Positions 9,059-16,344 of a stretch of 39,631 nucleotides of DNA are shown piece after piece (position 1 is the first letter of the stretch; each line of letters starts with the position of its first letter). A program made the translations under genes and the position numbers. The notes under the pieces were generated by a model. It saw nothing but the letters and a program-made list of their open reading frames with translations, had not been told where the DNA came from and did no database searches. The DNA is from Lachnospiraceae bacterium (GTDB lineage: Bacteria; Bacillota_A; Clostridia; Lachnospirales; Lachnospiraceae): the NCBI GenBank assembly GCA_017613595.1, contig JAGADM010000060.1, positions 1 to 39,631 on the forward strand, given 5' to 3'.

Positions 9059-11035
9059 ATGAAGGTACTTGGGGATTACAACATAACGGTTGCGGCTGGC
9101 GACCCGTCCGTACTCGGAACGACGGTTACGGGCCGGTTCGTGAACTTCGCGGTTGCGGTTCCTTCCGTTTCGGAAGTCGTACTGCATGTCTATGACGGCG
9201 AAGGCAAGGCGCCGCTTTATTCGATCCGCCTCGGGGAGGAGGACCGCTACGGTGATATCTTCTCCGTAAAAGTTGCCGACACGGCGAAAGACCGCACCTA
9301 TCTATACGAGACAAAGGGAGAGCACTTCCTCGATCCGTATTCGAAGCTGGTGCTCGGCCGCGGCGTGTTCGGACACAAGCTGTCGCAGAAGGAGCGCCGG
9401 TCACTCCGCTCGCTTGTTGCCTTCCATGACTTCTCCTGGCAGGAGGATCGTCATCCGGCGATCGCCTACACCGACATGGTGCTTTATAAGCTGCATGTGC
9501 GCGGCTTTACGATGGAAGCCGGCGTTTCGCATAAGGGCACGTATCTCGGCGTCGCGGAGAAGGCCGACTACCTGAAGGACCTCGGCGTCAACGCGGTACT
9601 CTTAATGCCGTGCACCGAGTTCAATGAAATCGACGAACCCGAGGAAAATGAGGACATTCCGTCCTTCTTCTCCTCAACATTCTACAGAAGTAGTACATAC
9701 AAAAACATGGTGGAACAGGCATCGACGGAGGCAGACGCTCCCGAGGATGTCCGGAAGTACCGCATCAACTACTGGGGCTATACGAACCACTATTTCTTCT
9801 TCGCGCCGAAGGCCGGTTACGCTTCGAAACCGGAGCGTGCGGACGCGGAATTCAAGACTATGGTCAAAAAGCTTCATGAGCGCGGGATCGAAGTGCTGAT
9901 GGAGATGAATATCCCGGTCGGAACGAACCGCTGCATGCTTGTGGACGCGCTTCGTTTCTGGGTCAAGGAATACCATGTGGACGGTTTCCGGATCAATCTC
10001 GAGCAGACCGATCCGCTGCTTCTCGCGGGCGACCCTTATCTGTCCGGTACGAAACTGATCGGAGCGGGATGGGACATCCCCGCAATCTATCCGAAGGACC
10101 GTGTTCCGTCTACGGTTACGCTCGCGGAATTCCATGACGGTTTCCGTACCGACGCGAGAAAATTCCTCAAGGGCGATGAAGGGATGGCGGGCGCATTTGC
10201 CTCGCGCATCATACGGCGCCCGGACCGTTCGGCGGTCATCAACTACATTACGGATCATAACGGCTTTACGCTTAACGACCTTTATATGTATGACGTGAAG
10301 CATAACGAAGCGAACGGCGAGCGCGGGCTCGACGGAAGCGATTACAATTACGGCTGGAACTGCGGAAGCGAAGGACCGGACCGCCGCAAGCGGATCCGCG
10401 ACCTGCGGCTTCGGATGCGCAAGAACGCGCTTCTTTCGATGTTCCTAGCGCAGGGCGTTCCGATGATCCTTGCGGGCGATGAATTCGGCAACACGCAGGA
10501 CGGCAACAATAACGCGTACTGCCAGGACAATCCGGTCGGCTGGGTATCCTGGAAGGAAGCGAGGAAGAATACGGAACTGACGGCGTTCGTAAAGCGCATG
10601 GCGGAGCTTCGGGCAAAGCACCCGGCACTGCATAATCCGCTCGGACTTCGCGGAACCGATTATCTTTCGTGCGGATGCCCGGATGTGTCCGTTCACAGTA
10701 AGACCGCATGGAGACCGGACGAGAGCCCGTATAACCGGAGTGTCGGAATCCTGCTCGGCGGCGAATTTGCCCTGCGCGGCAAGTCCGAACATGACGATTC
10801 TTTCTACCTGATCTTCAATATGTACTGGGAAGAGCAGGTATTTGAAATACCGCATCTGTCCGGCGGCCGGACGTGGAAGGTTGTCCTTTCGACCTGCCCC
10901 GACACACCGGAAGGACCGGTAAATGAGGCGAGACTCACGGTCGCGCCCAGAACGATAGCAGTACTGCAGAGTGAGGAAAATAATGTCACAGAACAACGTA
11001 AGCGAAAGAAAGCAAAAACTCCGGAAGCAGAATAA
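9059..11035 (+). CDS. GH13 glycogen-debranching (GlgX/isoamylase-like) homologue, catalytically inactive by sequence
   Basis: A 658-residue protein with an N-terminal CBM48-like domain (about 1-105) and a GH13 barrel (about 135-580) closest to GlgX/isoamylase, shown by INYWGYTNHYFFFAP (236-250), the GNNNAYCQDN motif (482-491) and ILAGDEFGNTQDG (470-482). All three catalytic carboxylates are replaced. The nucleophile Asp in GFRFD is Asn313 (GFRIN), the acid Glu in AEPWD is Ala336 (GAGWD), and the third Asp in AHDG is Asn401 (DHNG). Region I, normally DVVYNH, reads MEMNIP (281-286), and the long loop usually between regions I and II is almost absent. The frame is intact and flanking motifs are well kept, so this looks like a selected pseudoenzyme, perhaps a glucan-binding or regulatory subunit, not a decaying gene. 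AGGAAGG precedes the ATG. Its 3-prime end overlaps the next gene by 53 nt. Confidence 0.88.
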   Translation: MKVLGDYNITVAAGDPSVLGTTVTGRFVNFAVAVPSVSEVVLHVYDGEGKAPLYSIRLGEEDRYGDIFSVKVADTAKDRTYLYETKGEHFLDPYSKLVLGRGVFGHKLSQKERRSLRSLVAFHDFSWQEDRHPAIAYTDMVLYKLHVRGFTMEAGVSHKGTYLGVAEKADYLKDLGVNAVLLMPCTEFNEIDEPEENEDIPSFFSSTFYRSSTYKNMVEQASTEADAPEDVRKYRINYWGYTNHYFFFAPKAGYASKPERADAEFKTMVKKLHERGIEVLMEMNIPVGTNRCMLVDALRFWVKEYHVDGFRINLEQTDPLLLAGDPYLSGTKLIGAGWDIPAIYPKDRVPSTVTLAEFHDGFRTDARKFLKGDEGMAGAFASRIIRRPDRSAVINYITDHNGFTLNDLYMYDVKHNEANGERGLDGSDYNYGWNCGSEGPDRRKRIRDLRLRMRKNALLSMFLAQGVPMILAGDEFGNTQDGNNNAYCQDNPVGWVSWKEARKNTELTAFVKRMAELRAKHPALHNPLGLRGTDYLSCGCPDVSVHSKTAWRPDESPYNRSVGILLGGEFALRGKSEHDDSFYLIFNMYWEEQVFEIPHLSGGRTWKVVLSTCPDTPEGPVNEARLTVAPRTIAVLQSEENNVTEQRKRKKAKTPEAE

Positions 11036-12011
11036 GAACCGGCCGAATCCGAACGAGAACGTTCCGAAGAAGGTCTCCAAAGACCAGATCAAAAAGGAGC
11101 GTCAGCGGGAGAGGAACGAGGCTGCGGCTGCTGCGGAAACTCCGAAGAAGCGGAAGATCGCAATTAATCTTGCCATGCTGAAATGCCTGCTTCTGCTGGT
11201 TACGGCGGTCGGTGTTGCGGGTATCGTATATTTCGACCCGACTCAGAAGATGCGTCACGTGCTTCGCGGCATCGCCATTATGGGCGTCCCGCTCGCGGTA
11301 TTCGTTACGGCGGAAGCTTATTACCGGACGTCAAGCAAGCCGAAATATCTGCTGCGTCTTGTAATCTGTGCCGTTCTCGCGCAGTTTCCGATGAATTATC
11401 TGTGCACCTATGACAACGCGAGAAATGCGCAGATGAACATCGAATACTTCGACGGTCTTGATGAGGCCGGCCAGGTAGAGTATCTGTTGAAATGGCGTGA
11501 ATTTCCGGTACTCAATTATGTCTTTACGGTTATGTTCGCGCTGCTGTTCATATGGCTTCTGGATCTTCTTTACCGGAAGTTCGTATCGCCGAACACCGGG
11601 ATAGCCTGGAGAGGTCTTCTAGGAGCGTGCATGGTGCTTCTGTTTACGCTCGGGTTTCTCGCAGCTTTCGTACTGCAGTCGCTGAAGATTGCGGAGTCGC
11701 CGATCCTGACGCTCATGCTTGTATTTGCCGTAATCCTTTTAAAGAGCAAGCCGGATCTGCAGGCGCTCGTCTGCGGCATCATCGGACTGACCTTCGGAAT
11801 GCTCATGGGACCGGATGACGGTCGTATCTACTACGCAGTCGGCGCGTGCCTTCCGCCGTTCCTGTTCCGCTATTACCACGGCAGGCTCGGTTATGATAAG
11901 GAGAACCGTCCGGGAATCAAGATTTCCTTCTACATGTACTACCTTGTAATTCTGGCTGTTCTGTGCCTGCTTGCCATTATCCGCTACGGCAAATTATACG
12001 GCAACGGTTAG
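10983..12011 (+). CDS. TraX-like multi-spanning membrane protein
   Basis: A 342-residue protein with a highly basic cytoplasmic tail (about 1-60, rich in Lys, Arg, Asn and Gln) followed by some eight hydrophobic helices from residue 62 onward. The pattern (LRGIAIMGVPLAVFVTAEAYY, then KYLLRLVICAVLAQFP, then FPVLNYVFTVMFALL) resembles the TraX family, named after the enzyme that acetylates F-pilin but widespread in Clostridia with unknown substrates. The ATG at 10983 is chosen because GTGAGGAAA lies just upstream; a GTG at 10971 is the alternative. The start lies inside the end of the GH13 pseudoenzyme gene, so the two are probably translationally coupled. The family match is by pattern only. 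Confidence 0.6.
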   Translation: MSQNNVSERKQKLRKQNKNRPNPNENVPKKVSKDQIKKERQRERNEAAAAAETPKKRKIAINLAMLKCLLLLVTAVGVAGIVYFDPTQKMRHVLRGIAIMGVPLAVFVTAEAYYRTSSKPKYLLRLVICAVLAQFPMNYLCTYDNARNAQMNIEYFDGLDEAGQVEYLLKWREFPVLNYVFTVMFALLFIWLLDLLYRKFVSPNTGIAWRGLLGACMVLLFTLGFLAAFVLQSLKIAESPILTLMLVFAVILLKSKPDLQALVCGIIGLTFGMLMGPDDGRIYYAVGACLPPFLFRYYHGRLGYDKENRPGIKISFYMYYLVILAVLCLLAIIRYGKLYGNG

Positions 12012-12038
12012 AAGACAAATGCAATAAAATGTGAATTA

Positions 12039-12065
12039 TTAGCACTCGGCGTCGCTGAGTGCTAA
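12039..12065. promoter_or_regulatory. CIRCE operator (HrcA binding site)
   Basis: TTAGCACTC (12039-12047), a 9-nt spacer and GAGTGCTAA (12057-12065) form a perfect consensus CIRCE inverted repeat, the binding site of the heat-shock repressor HrcA. It ends 7 nt before the -35 box of the htpG promoter, so HrcA would act on htpG. Confidence 0.95.
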
Positions 12066-12071
12066 TTTTTT
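12039..12071 (+). terminator. Putative intrinsic terminator formed by the CIRCE repeat
   Basis: The two CIRCE arms form a 9-bp stem with a 9-nt loop, directly followed by six T residues (12066-12071). It lies 28 nt after the TraX-like gene. The only terminator-like structure between that gene run and htpG is therefore this operator. Confidence 0.55.
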
Positions 12072-12072
12072 A

Positions 12073-12101
12073 TTGACATTTGCATTTGCGGGGACTATAC
12101 T
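12073..12101 (+). promoter_or_regulatory. htpG: Sigma-A promoter of htpG
   Basis: TTGACA (12073-12078) and TATACT (12096-12101) with a 17-nt spacer. It lies just downstream of CIRCE and gives a leader of about 60 nt before the htpG ATG. Confidence 0.9.
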
Positions 12102-12167
12102 GTTCTTGCTGCCGGAATTCCGGCAATATTTCGATGCCTTTTCAGGCTGGACAGGAGTGCGATTTTT

Positions 12168-14156
12168 ATGAAACAGGGAAGTTTATCCATTAATTCCGAA
12201 AACATATTTCCGATTATTAAAAAGTGGCTCTATTCCGATCATGATATCTTCGTAAGAGAGCTTGTCTCGAACGGCTGCGACGCGGTTACGAAGCTCAAGA
12301 AGCTGGCGCTGATCGGCGAGGCGGAGCTTGCGGACGACAACGAGTGGAAGATTACGGTCCGCACCAATCCCGAGGAGAAGACGATCACATTTATCGATAA
12401 CGGTATCGGTATGACCGCGGACGAGGTTGAGGAGTACATCAACCAGATCGCATTTTCCGGCGCTGCCGATTTCCTTGAAAAGTATAAGGACAAAGCCAAC
12501 GAGGACCAGATCATCGGTCACTTCGGTCTCGGCTTTTACAGCTCGTTCATGGTAGCCCACAAGGTTACGATCGATACGCTTTCCTTTAAGCCCGGCGCAA
12601 AGGCCGTGCATTGGGAGTCCGAGGAAGGAATGGAGTTTGTCATGGACGATTCCGACCGGACGGAGCGCGGTACCGAGATCACGCTTTATCTGAACGAGGA
12701 CAGCTACGAGTTTTCGAACGAATACCGCATCAAGGGCGTACTTGAGAAGTACTGTTCGTTCATGCCGGTTCCGATCTTCTTTGAAGATGAGATCAAGCTG
12801 CAGAAGGAAGCCGAGGAGGCCGCTAAGAAGGCAGCTGAGAAGAAGGACGACGACAAGAAGGAAGAGGAGCCGAAGAAGCCCGAACCCGTCAATGAGACGT
12901 ATCCTTTGTTCTTACATAATCCGAGCGAGTGCAAGGAGGACGAGTATAAGGAGTTCTACCGCAAGGTATTCCATGACTACAAGGAGCCTCTGTTCTGGAT
13001 CCATCTGAATATGGATTATCCGTTCAATCTGAAGGGTATTCTGTATTTTCCTAAGATCAATACGGAGTACGACAGCATCGAGGGAACGATCAAACTGTAC
13101 AACAACCAGGTATTTATCGCCGACAACATCAAGGAAGTCATTCCGGAGTTCCTGATGCTTCTTAAGGGCGTTATCGACTGCCCGGATATCCCGCTGAACG
13201 TTTCGAGAAGCGCTCTGCAGAACGACGGCTTCGTAAAGAAGATCAGCGATTACATCTCGAAGAAGGTTGCCGACAAGCTGTCCGGCATGTATAAGACCGA
13301 GCGCGAGACGTACGAGAAGTGCTGGGATGACATCTGTCCGTTCATCAAGTTCGGCTGCCTGAAGGATACGAAGTTCCGCGACAAGATGAAGGATTTCATC
13401 ATCTTCAAGAACCTCGAAGGCAAATACATCACGCTTCCGGAGTACCTTGAGAAGGCTGCCGCGCCGAAGGCCGAAGAGAGCGCCGAGGAGACAAAGGAGC
13501 CGTCTGATACGCCGATCACCGATGCCGAGGAGGCAAAGGAAAAGGCGAAGAAGATTGTTTACTACGTAACCGACGAGCGCCAGCAGAGCCAGTACATCAA
13601 TATGTTTAAAGAGACCGGCACCGATGCGCTGATCATGACGCATAACATCGACCAGCCGTTCATCACGCAGCTCGAGCAGGACAACGATACGTGCCGCTTC
13701 ATGCGTATTGACGCGGACGTCACCGAGGCATTTAAGGAAGAGACCGACGCGGACGAACTGAAGGGTGAGACCGATGCTCTGACCGCGTTGTTCCGCAGAG
13801 TTCTTACGAACGACAAGCTTGAGGTGAAGGTCGACAAACTGAAGAACGCCGGAATCGCTTCGGTGGTAACGCTTTCCGAGGAAAGCCGCCGTATGCAGGA
13901 TATGATGAAGATGTACGGCATGGGCGGTATGGACGACGCGTTCAAGCCCGAAGTAACGCTTATCCTGAACGCGAACAACAACCTCGTGAAGTTCGTATTC
14001 GAGAACCCGAACGACGCGAACACCGACATGATCTGCGAGCAGCTCTTTGATCTGGCGATGCTTGCGCACGCGCCTCTCGCACCCGAAGCCATGACGAAGT
14101 TCATGGAGCGAAGCACCCGCATTATGACGCTTTTGACCGGTGCGGATAAGCAGTAA
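12168..14156 (+). CDS. htpG: Molecular chaperone HtpG (Hsp90)
   Basis: A 662-residue cytosolic ATP-dependent chaperone. The GHKL ATPase domain shows ELVSNGCDAV (Asn35), DNGIGM (77-82) and GHFGLGFYSS (117-126). The middle domain carries the ATP-contacting arginine in LNVSRSAL (Arg347). A lysine/glutamate-rich linker (about 208-243) separates N and middle domains, and a second acidic insertion (about 425-460, rich in Glu, Ala and Lys) precedes the region of the C-terminal domain. Both are longer than in E. coli HtpG. CAGGAG lies about 10 nt before the ATG. It is monocistronic between its own promoter and a terminator, with CIRCE upstream, which implies heat-shock control by HrcA. Confidence 0.95.
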   Translation: MKQGSLSINSENIFPIIKKWLYSDHDIFVRELVSNGCDAVTKLKKLALIGEAELADDNEWKITVRTNPEEKTITFIDNGIGMTADEVEEYINQIAFSGAADFLEKYKDKANEDQIIGHFGLGFYSSFMVAHKVTIDTLSFKPGAKAVHWESEEGMEFVMDDSDRTERGTEITLYLNEDSYEFSNEYRIKGVLEKYCSFMPVPIFFEDEIKLQKEAEEAAKKAAEKKDDDKKEEEPKKPEPVNETYPLFLHNPSECKEDEYKEFYRKVFHDYKEPLFWIHLNMDYPFNLKGILYFPKINTEYDSIEGTIKLYNNQVFIADNIKEVIPEFLMLLKGVIDCPDIPLNVSRSALQNDGFVKKISDYISKKVADKLSGMYKTERETYEKCWDDICPFIKFGCLKDTKFRDKMKDFIIFKNLEGKYITLPEYLEKAAAPKAEESAEETKEPSDTPITDAEEAKEKAKKIVYYVTDERQQSQYINMFKETGTDALIMTHNIDQPFITQLEQDNDTCRFMRIDADVTEAFKEETDADELKGETDALTALFRRVLTNDKLEVKVDKLKNAGIASVVTLSEESRRMQDMMKMYGMGGMDDAFKPEVTLILNANNNLVKFVFENPNDANTDMICEQLFDLAMLAHAPLAPEAMTKFMERSTRIMTLLTGADKQ

Positions 14157-14178
14157 GCAGAATCCGTGAAGATGATAA

Positions 14179-14209
14179 GCCGCTGTACCTCATGTACAGC
14201 GGCATTTTT
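14179..14209 (+). terminator. Intrinsic terminator of htpG
   Basis: A perfect 10-bp stem (14179-14188 with 14194-14203), a CTCAT loop and an ATTTTTA tail, 22 nt after the htpG stop. Confidence 0.9.
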
Positions 14210-14468
14210 ATGACATTTGCCGTTTACATACGTAATAATACGTATCCTGCTGTATGAAGAATAGCAGAAGGGGGAAAAGGAAAAGCAGACTTTTTTATCC
14301 GGCTGTATTCCACAGAGCGGAAGAAACCGTTGAGATGGGTGTGAATTTTCCCGGGTTCTGCAGGAGGCGCTGCTTCGGAAGATGGAAGCAGAATAAGGCC
14401 GCCGCGGCGGGCGGAATCCTATGAAAATACCGAATTCCCGCTCCTTTTCGAAAACCGAATTTTTAGTG
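14210..14468. other. Non-coding stretch between htpG and the tRNA operon
   Basis: No convincing gene on either strand; open frames here lack ribosome binding sites and family motifs. A small AT-rich palindrome, ATACGT-N6-ACGTAT (14228-14245), lies just after the htpG terminator. Nothing else was recognised. Confidence 0.5.
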
Positions 14469-14497
14469 TTGACATTTCGGCTTTCTTGTTGCATAAT
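14469..14497 (+). promoter_or_regulatory. Promoter of the Pro-Thr-Pro tRNA operon
   Basis: TTGACA (14469-14474) and CATAAT (14492-14497) with a 17-nt spacer; start expected near 14504, about 17 nt before the first tRNA. Confidence 0.85.
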
Positions 14498-14520
14498 AGA
14501 CAAGCACGCAAAGTTGCAAT

Positions 14521-14594
14521 CGAGGCGTGGCTCAGTTTGGTAGAGCGCTGCGTTCGGGACGCAGAGGTCGTGGGTTCGAATCCCGTCGCCTCGA
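14521..14594 (+). tRNA. tRNA-Pro(CGG)
   Basis: A complete cloverleaf: acceptor CGAGGCG/CGCCTCG with A73, D arm GCTC/GAGC, anticodon stem CTGCG/CGCAG and loop TTCGGGA, giving anticodon CGG (reads CCG). The T loop is TTCGAAT. The C1-G72 pair and A73 are typical of bacterial tRNA-Pro. CCA is not encoded. Confidence 0.95.
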
Positions 14595-14596
14595 TT

Positions 14597-14710
14597 CAGG
14601 TCATCCATCCGCTTCACGGATATTTGACAAGAAGGAGCACATCGCATTAGAAATCGGCTTCGCCGATGCGATGCGCGCAGGTCATCCATCTGCTTCGCAG
14701 ATACATGACA
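14597..14710 (+). repeat. Imperfect direct repeats forming hairpins in the tRNA spacer
   Basis: Two 33-nt copies (14597-14629 and 14678-14710) match at 28 positions and flank a third, related hairpin. Each copy folds: ATCCG/CGGAT in copy 1 and ATCTGC/GCAGAT in copy 2, with a paired C-to-T and G-to-A change that keeps the stem. The middle hairpin has stem ATCGGC/GCCGAT (14653-14667) nested in ATCGC/GCGAT (14641-14645 with 14668-14672). All three have a GCTTC-type loop. They lie between tRNA-Pro(CGG) and tRNA-Thr and could mark processing sites. Confidence 0.7.
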
Positions 14711-14713
14711 TTT

Positions 14714-14786
14714 GCTGGAATAGCTCAGCCGGTAGAGCACTTCACTCGTAATGAAGGGGTCGTCAGTTCAAATCTGATTTCCAGCT
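14714..14786 (+). tRNA. tRNA-Thr(CGT)
   Basis: A complete cloverleaf: acceptor GCTGGAA/TTCCAGC with U73, D arm GCTC/GAGC, anticodon stem CTTCA/TGAAG and loop CTCGTAA, giving anticodon CGT (reads ACG). The T loop is TTCAAAT. CCA is not encoded. Confidence 0.95.
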
Positions 14787-14809
14787 TTCCCGTAGGGGTT
14801 ATATTTTTT

Positions 14810-14883
14810 CGAGGCGTGGCTCAGTTTGGTAGAGCACCACGTTAGGGACGTGGGGGTCGCGTGTTCAAGTCACGTCGCCTCGA
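14810..14883 (+). tRNA. tRNA-Pro(AGG), an A34 proline tRNA
   Basis: The acceptor stem and D arm are identical to the tRNA-Pro(CGG) 216 nt upstream (CGAGGCG/CGCCTCG, A73). The anticodon stem is CCACG/CGTGG and the loop TTAGGGA, giving anticodon AGG. A34 would read CCU, or CCU, CCC and CCA if deaminated to inosine. The T arm is complete (loop TTCAAGT), so it does not look like a pseudogene. In bacteria A34 is mostly confined to tRNA-Arg(ACG). Confidence 0.9.
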
Positions 14884-14887
14884 TCAG

Positions 14888-14921
14888 GACTGCTGTTAAG
14901 TATGACAGCAGTCATTTTTTT
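14888..14921 (+). terminator. Intrinsic terminator of the tRNA operon
   Basis: A 9-bp stem (14888-14896 with 14905-14913), an 8-nt loop and seven T residues, 4 nt after tRNA-Pro(AGG). Confidence 0.92.
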
Positions 14922-15307
14922 GTGCTTTTCCGGCGGCCTGATACAGAACATGCCGGAAACTCCCGCCGGCCATCCCGTCATTCTGCACGAATCTTCGCGG
15001 TCCGGGCGTACAATGTGACGATGGGGGCGGGCATTTTCCGCGTTCCGCGTTGTGCAATACGTTGGTTTTCCGGGCTGTTTTTCTCCACACGGGAGGGCGG
15101 TTCCCGATTGCTTGTGAAGCCGGAAAATGCTACGATGAATATGTCGGTTGACAGTTCTTATTTCTTACCGGGGTTCGCCCCGTCTCTGCCCGGATTATCG
15201 GGCATCGGCCGTTTCTGATCCGTTCGCGCAGGAACCGGAATCGGGAATCCGGCATTATCAGCAAAGAAGAAGTGCGGCCTTTGGGGACCGCTGTCATGGA
15301 GGATATT
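14922..15307. other. Non-coding leader region before the DUF5688-like gene
   Basis: No gene recognised. A weak promoter-like pair TTGCTT (15108-15113) and TACGAT (15131-15136) has a 17-nt spacer. It is followed by three simple hairpins: 15169-15182 (CGGGG/CCCCG with a TTCG loop), 15188-15203 (GCCCG/CGGGC) and 15235-15252 (CCGGA/TCCGG). They could be part of a structured leader; no known riboswitch consensus was recognised. Confidence 0.4.
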
Positions 15308-16300
15308 ATGGAATCATTATGCCTGAACACGGGGGAGAACTATATCATTATGGATTTTACAAGTTTTTGCGAAGAACTGAAACGGCGTGTGGAGGAACAG
15401 CTCGAGGACTGTGAAGCGGAACTGCGGAGCATCGTCAAGAATAACGGGACGGAGTTTCGGAGTATCACAATACGAAGAGGAGAGGAAACGGTCCTGCCGA
15501 CCATTTATCTGGAGGCATTTTACAAGGAATATAAGCACGGGATGCCGATGGGCAAGGTGGTTGAGGAACTCGTGCGCGTTTATGAGAACAACCGGAATCC
15601 CTGGCCGGACGGGATCGATTTCTCATTCGGCGGCGTAAAGAACAAGATTGCGTTCCGCGTTGTGAATTATGAGAAGAACCGGAAGATGTTAGAGACAATG
15701 CCGCATCTTCGCATCGAGGAGTGGGCGGTCTGCTTTGAGTGCGTGATCGCGCGTGAGGGAGGTCATGTCGGAGCGGTACGGGTCGATGACCGCATGGCAA
15801 AGGAATGGGATATTACGCTCGAAACCATGATCCGGCTTGCCTCCGTCAATACGTTCAACCTGATTCCGTCAAAGGTGGAGCCGATCGAGGATGTCCTCGC
15901 GGGACTGCTGCTTTCGGATTACAGCATGAAAGAGGAGGACAGCGATGAGAGGGCAAAGGAAATCATCGACGAGGTACTCGAACAGAAGAACCGCGCGGGG
16001 CTCCCGATGTATGTTCTTTCCAATTCGCTGAACCATTTCGGAGCGACATCGATACTGAATATTTCGTTCATGGACAAAGTGAGAGAGAAACTGAAGGAGG
16101 ACTTCTTCATCCTGCCTTCGAGTGTGCATGAACTGATCCTGATACCGGTGTCGGCAGCGCCCGGGGAAGACCGTCTCATCAACATGGTGCGGGAAGTCAA
16201 TCAGAAGGAAGTGCCCGAAGAGGATTTCCTTGCGGACGGCGTATACCGCTACGGCATCCTTCGAAGGAAGATCGTACAGGCGCTCGGATTGTCCGCGTAA
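15308..16300 (+). CDS. DUF5688-like protein of unknown function
   Basis: A soluble, acidic protein of 330 residues with no signal peptide or membrane helix. Its shape fits the DUF5688 proteins that occur in many copies in Lachnospiraceae: an N-terminal helical segment (DFTSFCEELKRRVEEQL, about 15-31), a middle MPHLRIEEWAVCF region (near 131-143) and a C-terminal part with PMYVLSNSLNHFGATSIL (near 234-251) and FFILPSSVHELILIP (near 268-282). The ATG at 15308 is chosen because GGAGG (15298-15302) lies 5 nt upstream; an ATG at 15350 matches the usual family start equally well. It is transcribed alone and ends in a bidirectional terminator shared with tRNA-Arg. No enzymatic motif was recognised and no function can be given. 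Confidence 0.65.
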   Translation: MESLCLNTGENYIIMDFTSFCEELKRRVEEQLEDCEAELRSIVKNNGTEFRSITIRRGEETVLPTIYLEAFYKEYKHGMPMGKVVEELVRVYENNRNPWPDGIDFSFGGVKNKIAFRVVNYEKNRKMLETMPHLRIEEWAVCFECVIAREGGHVGAVRVDDRMAKEWDITLETMIRLASVNTFNLIPSKVEPIEDVLAGLLLSDYSMKEEDSDERAKEIIDEVLEQKNRAGLPMYVLSNSLNHFGATSILNISFMDKVREKLKEDFFILPSSVHELILIPVSAAPGEDRLINMVREVNQKEVPEEDFLADGVYRYGILRRKIVQALGLSA

Positions 16301-16304
16301 GAGA

Positions 16305-16338
16305 AAAGACCGGCGTACGAAATCGTACGCCGGTCTTT
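16305..16338. terminator. Bidirectional terminator between the DUF5688-like gene and tRNA-Arg
   Basis: A perfect 15-bp stem (16305-16319 with 16324-16338) and a 4-nt loop. The stem ends in A/T pairs on both sides, so each strand gets a T-rich tail (TCTTTAA on plus, TCTTTTCTCTT on minus). It sits between two convergent genes. Confidence 0.85.
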
Positions 16339-16344
16339 AAGCCG

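Noticed and set aside
14597..14710. The tRNA-spacer repeats as a CRISPR array
   Set aside because: Only two imperfect copies with an 81-nt period, themselves hairpin-forming, and no cas genes in the window.
13562..14740. A 392-codon minus-strand frame from htpG through the tRNA-Pro gene
   Set aside because: It runs antisense to htpG, its terminator and a tRNA, with low-complexity Ser/Arg-rich translation and no motif.
14527..14751. A plus-strand frame of 74 codons overlapping two tRNAs
   Set aside because: Its translation is the read-through of tRNA-Pro, the spacer and tRNA-Thr; not a protein gene.
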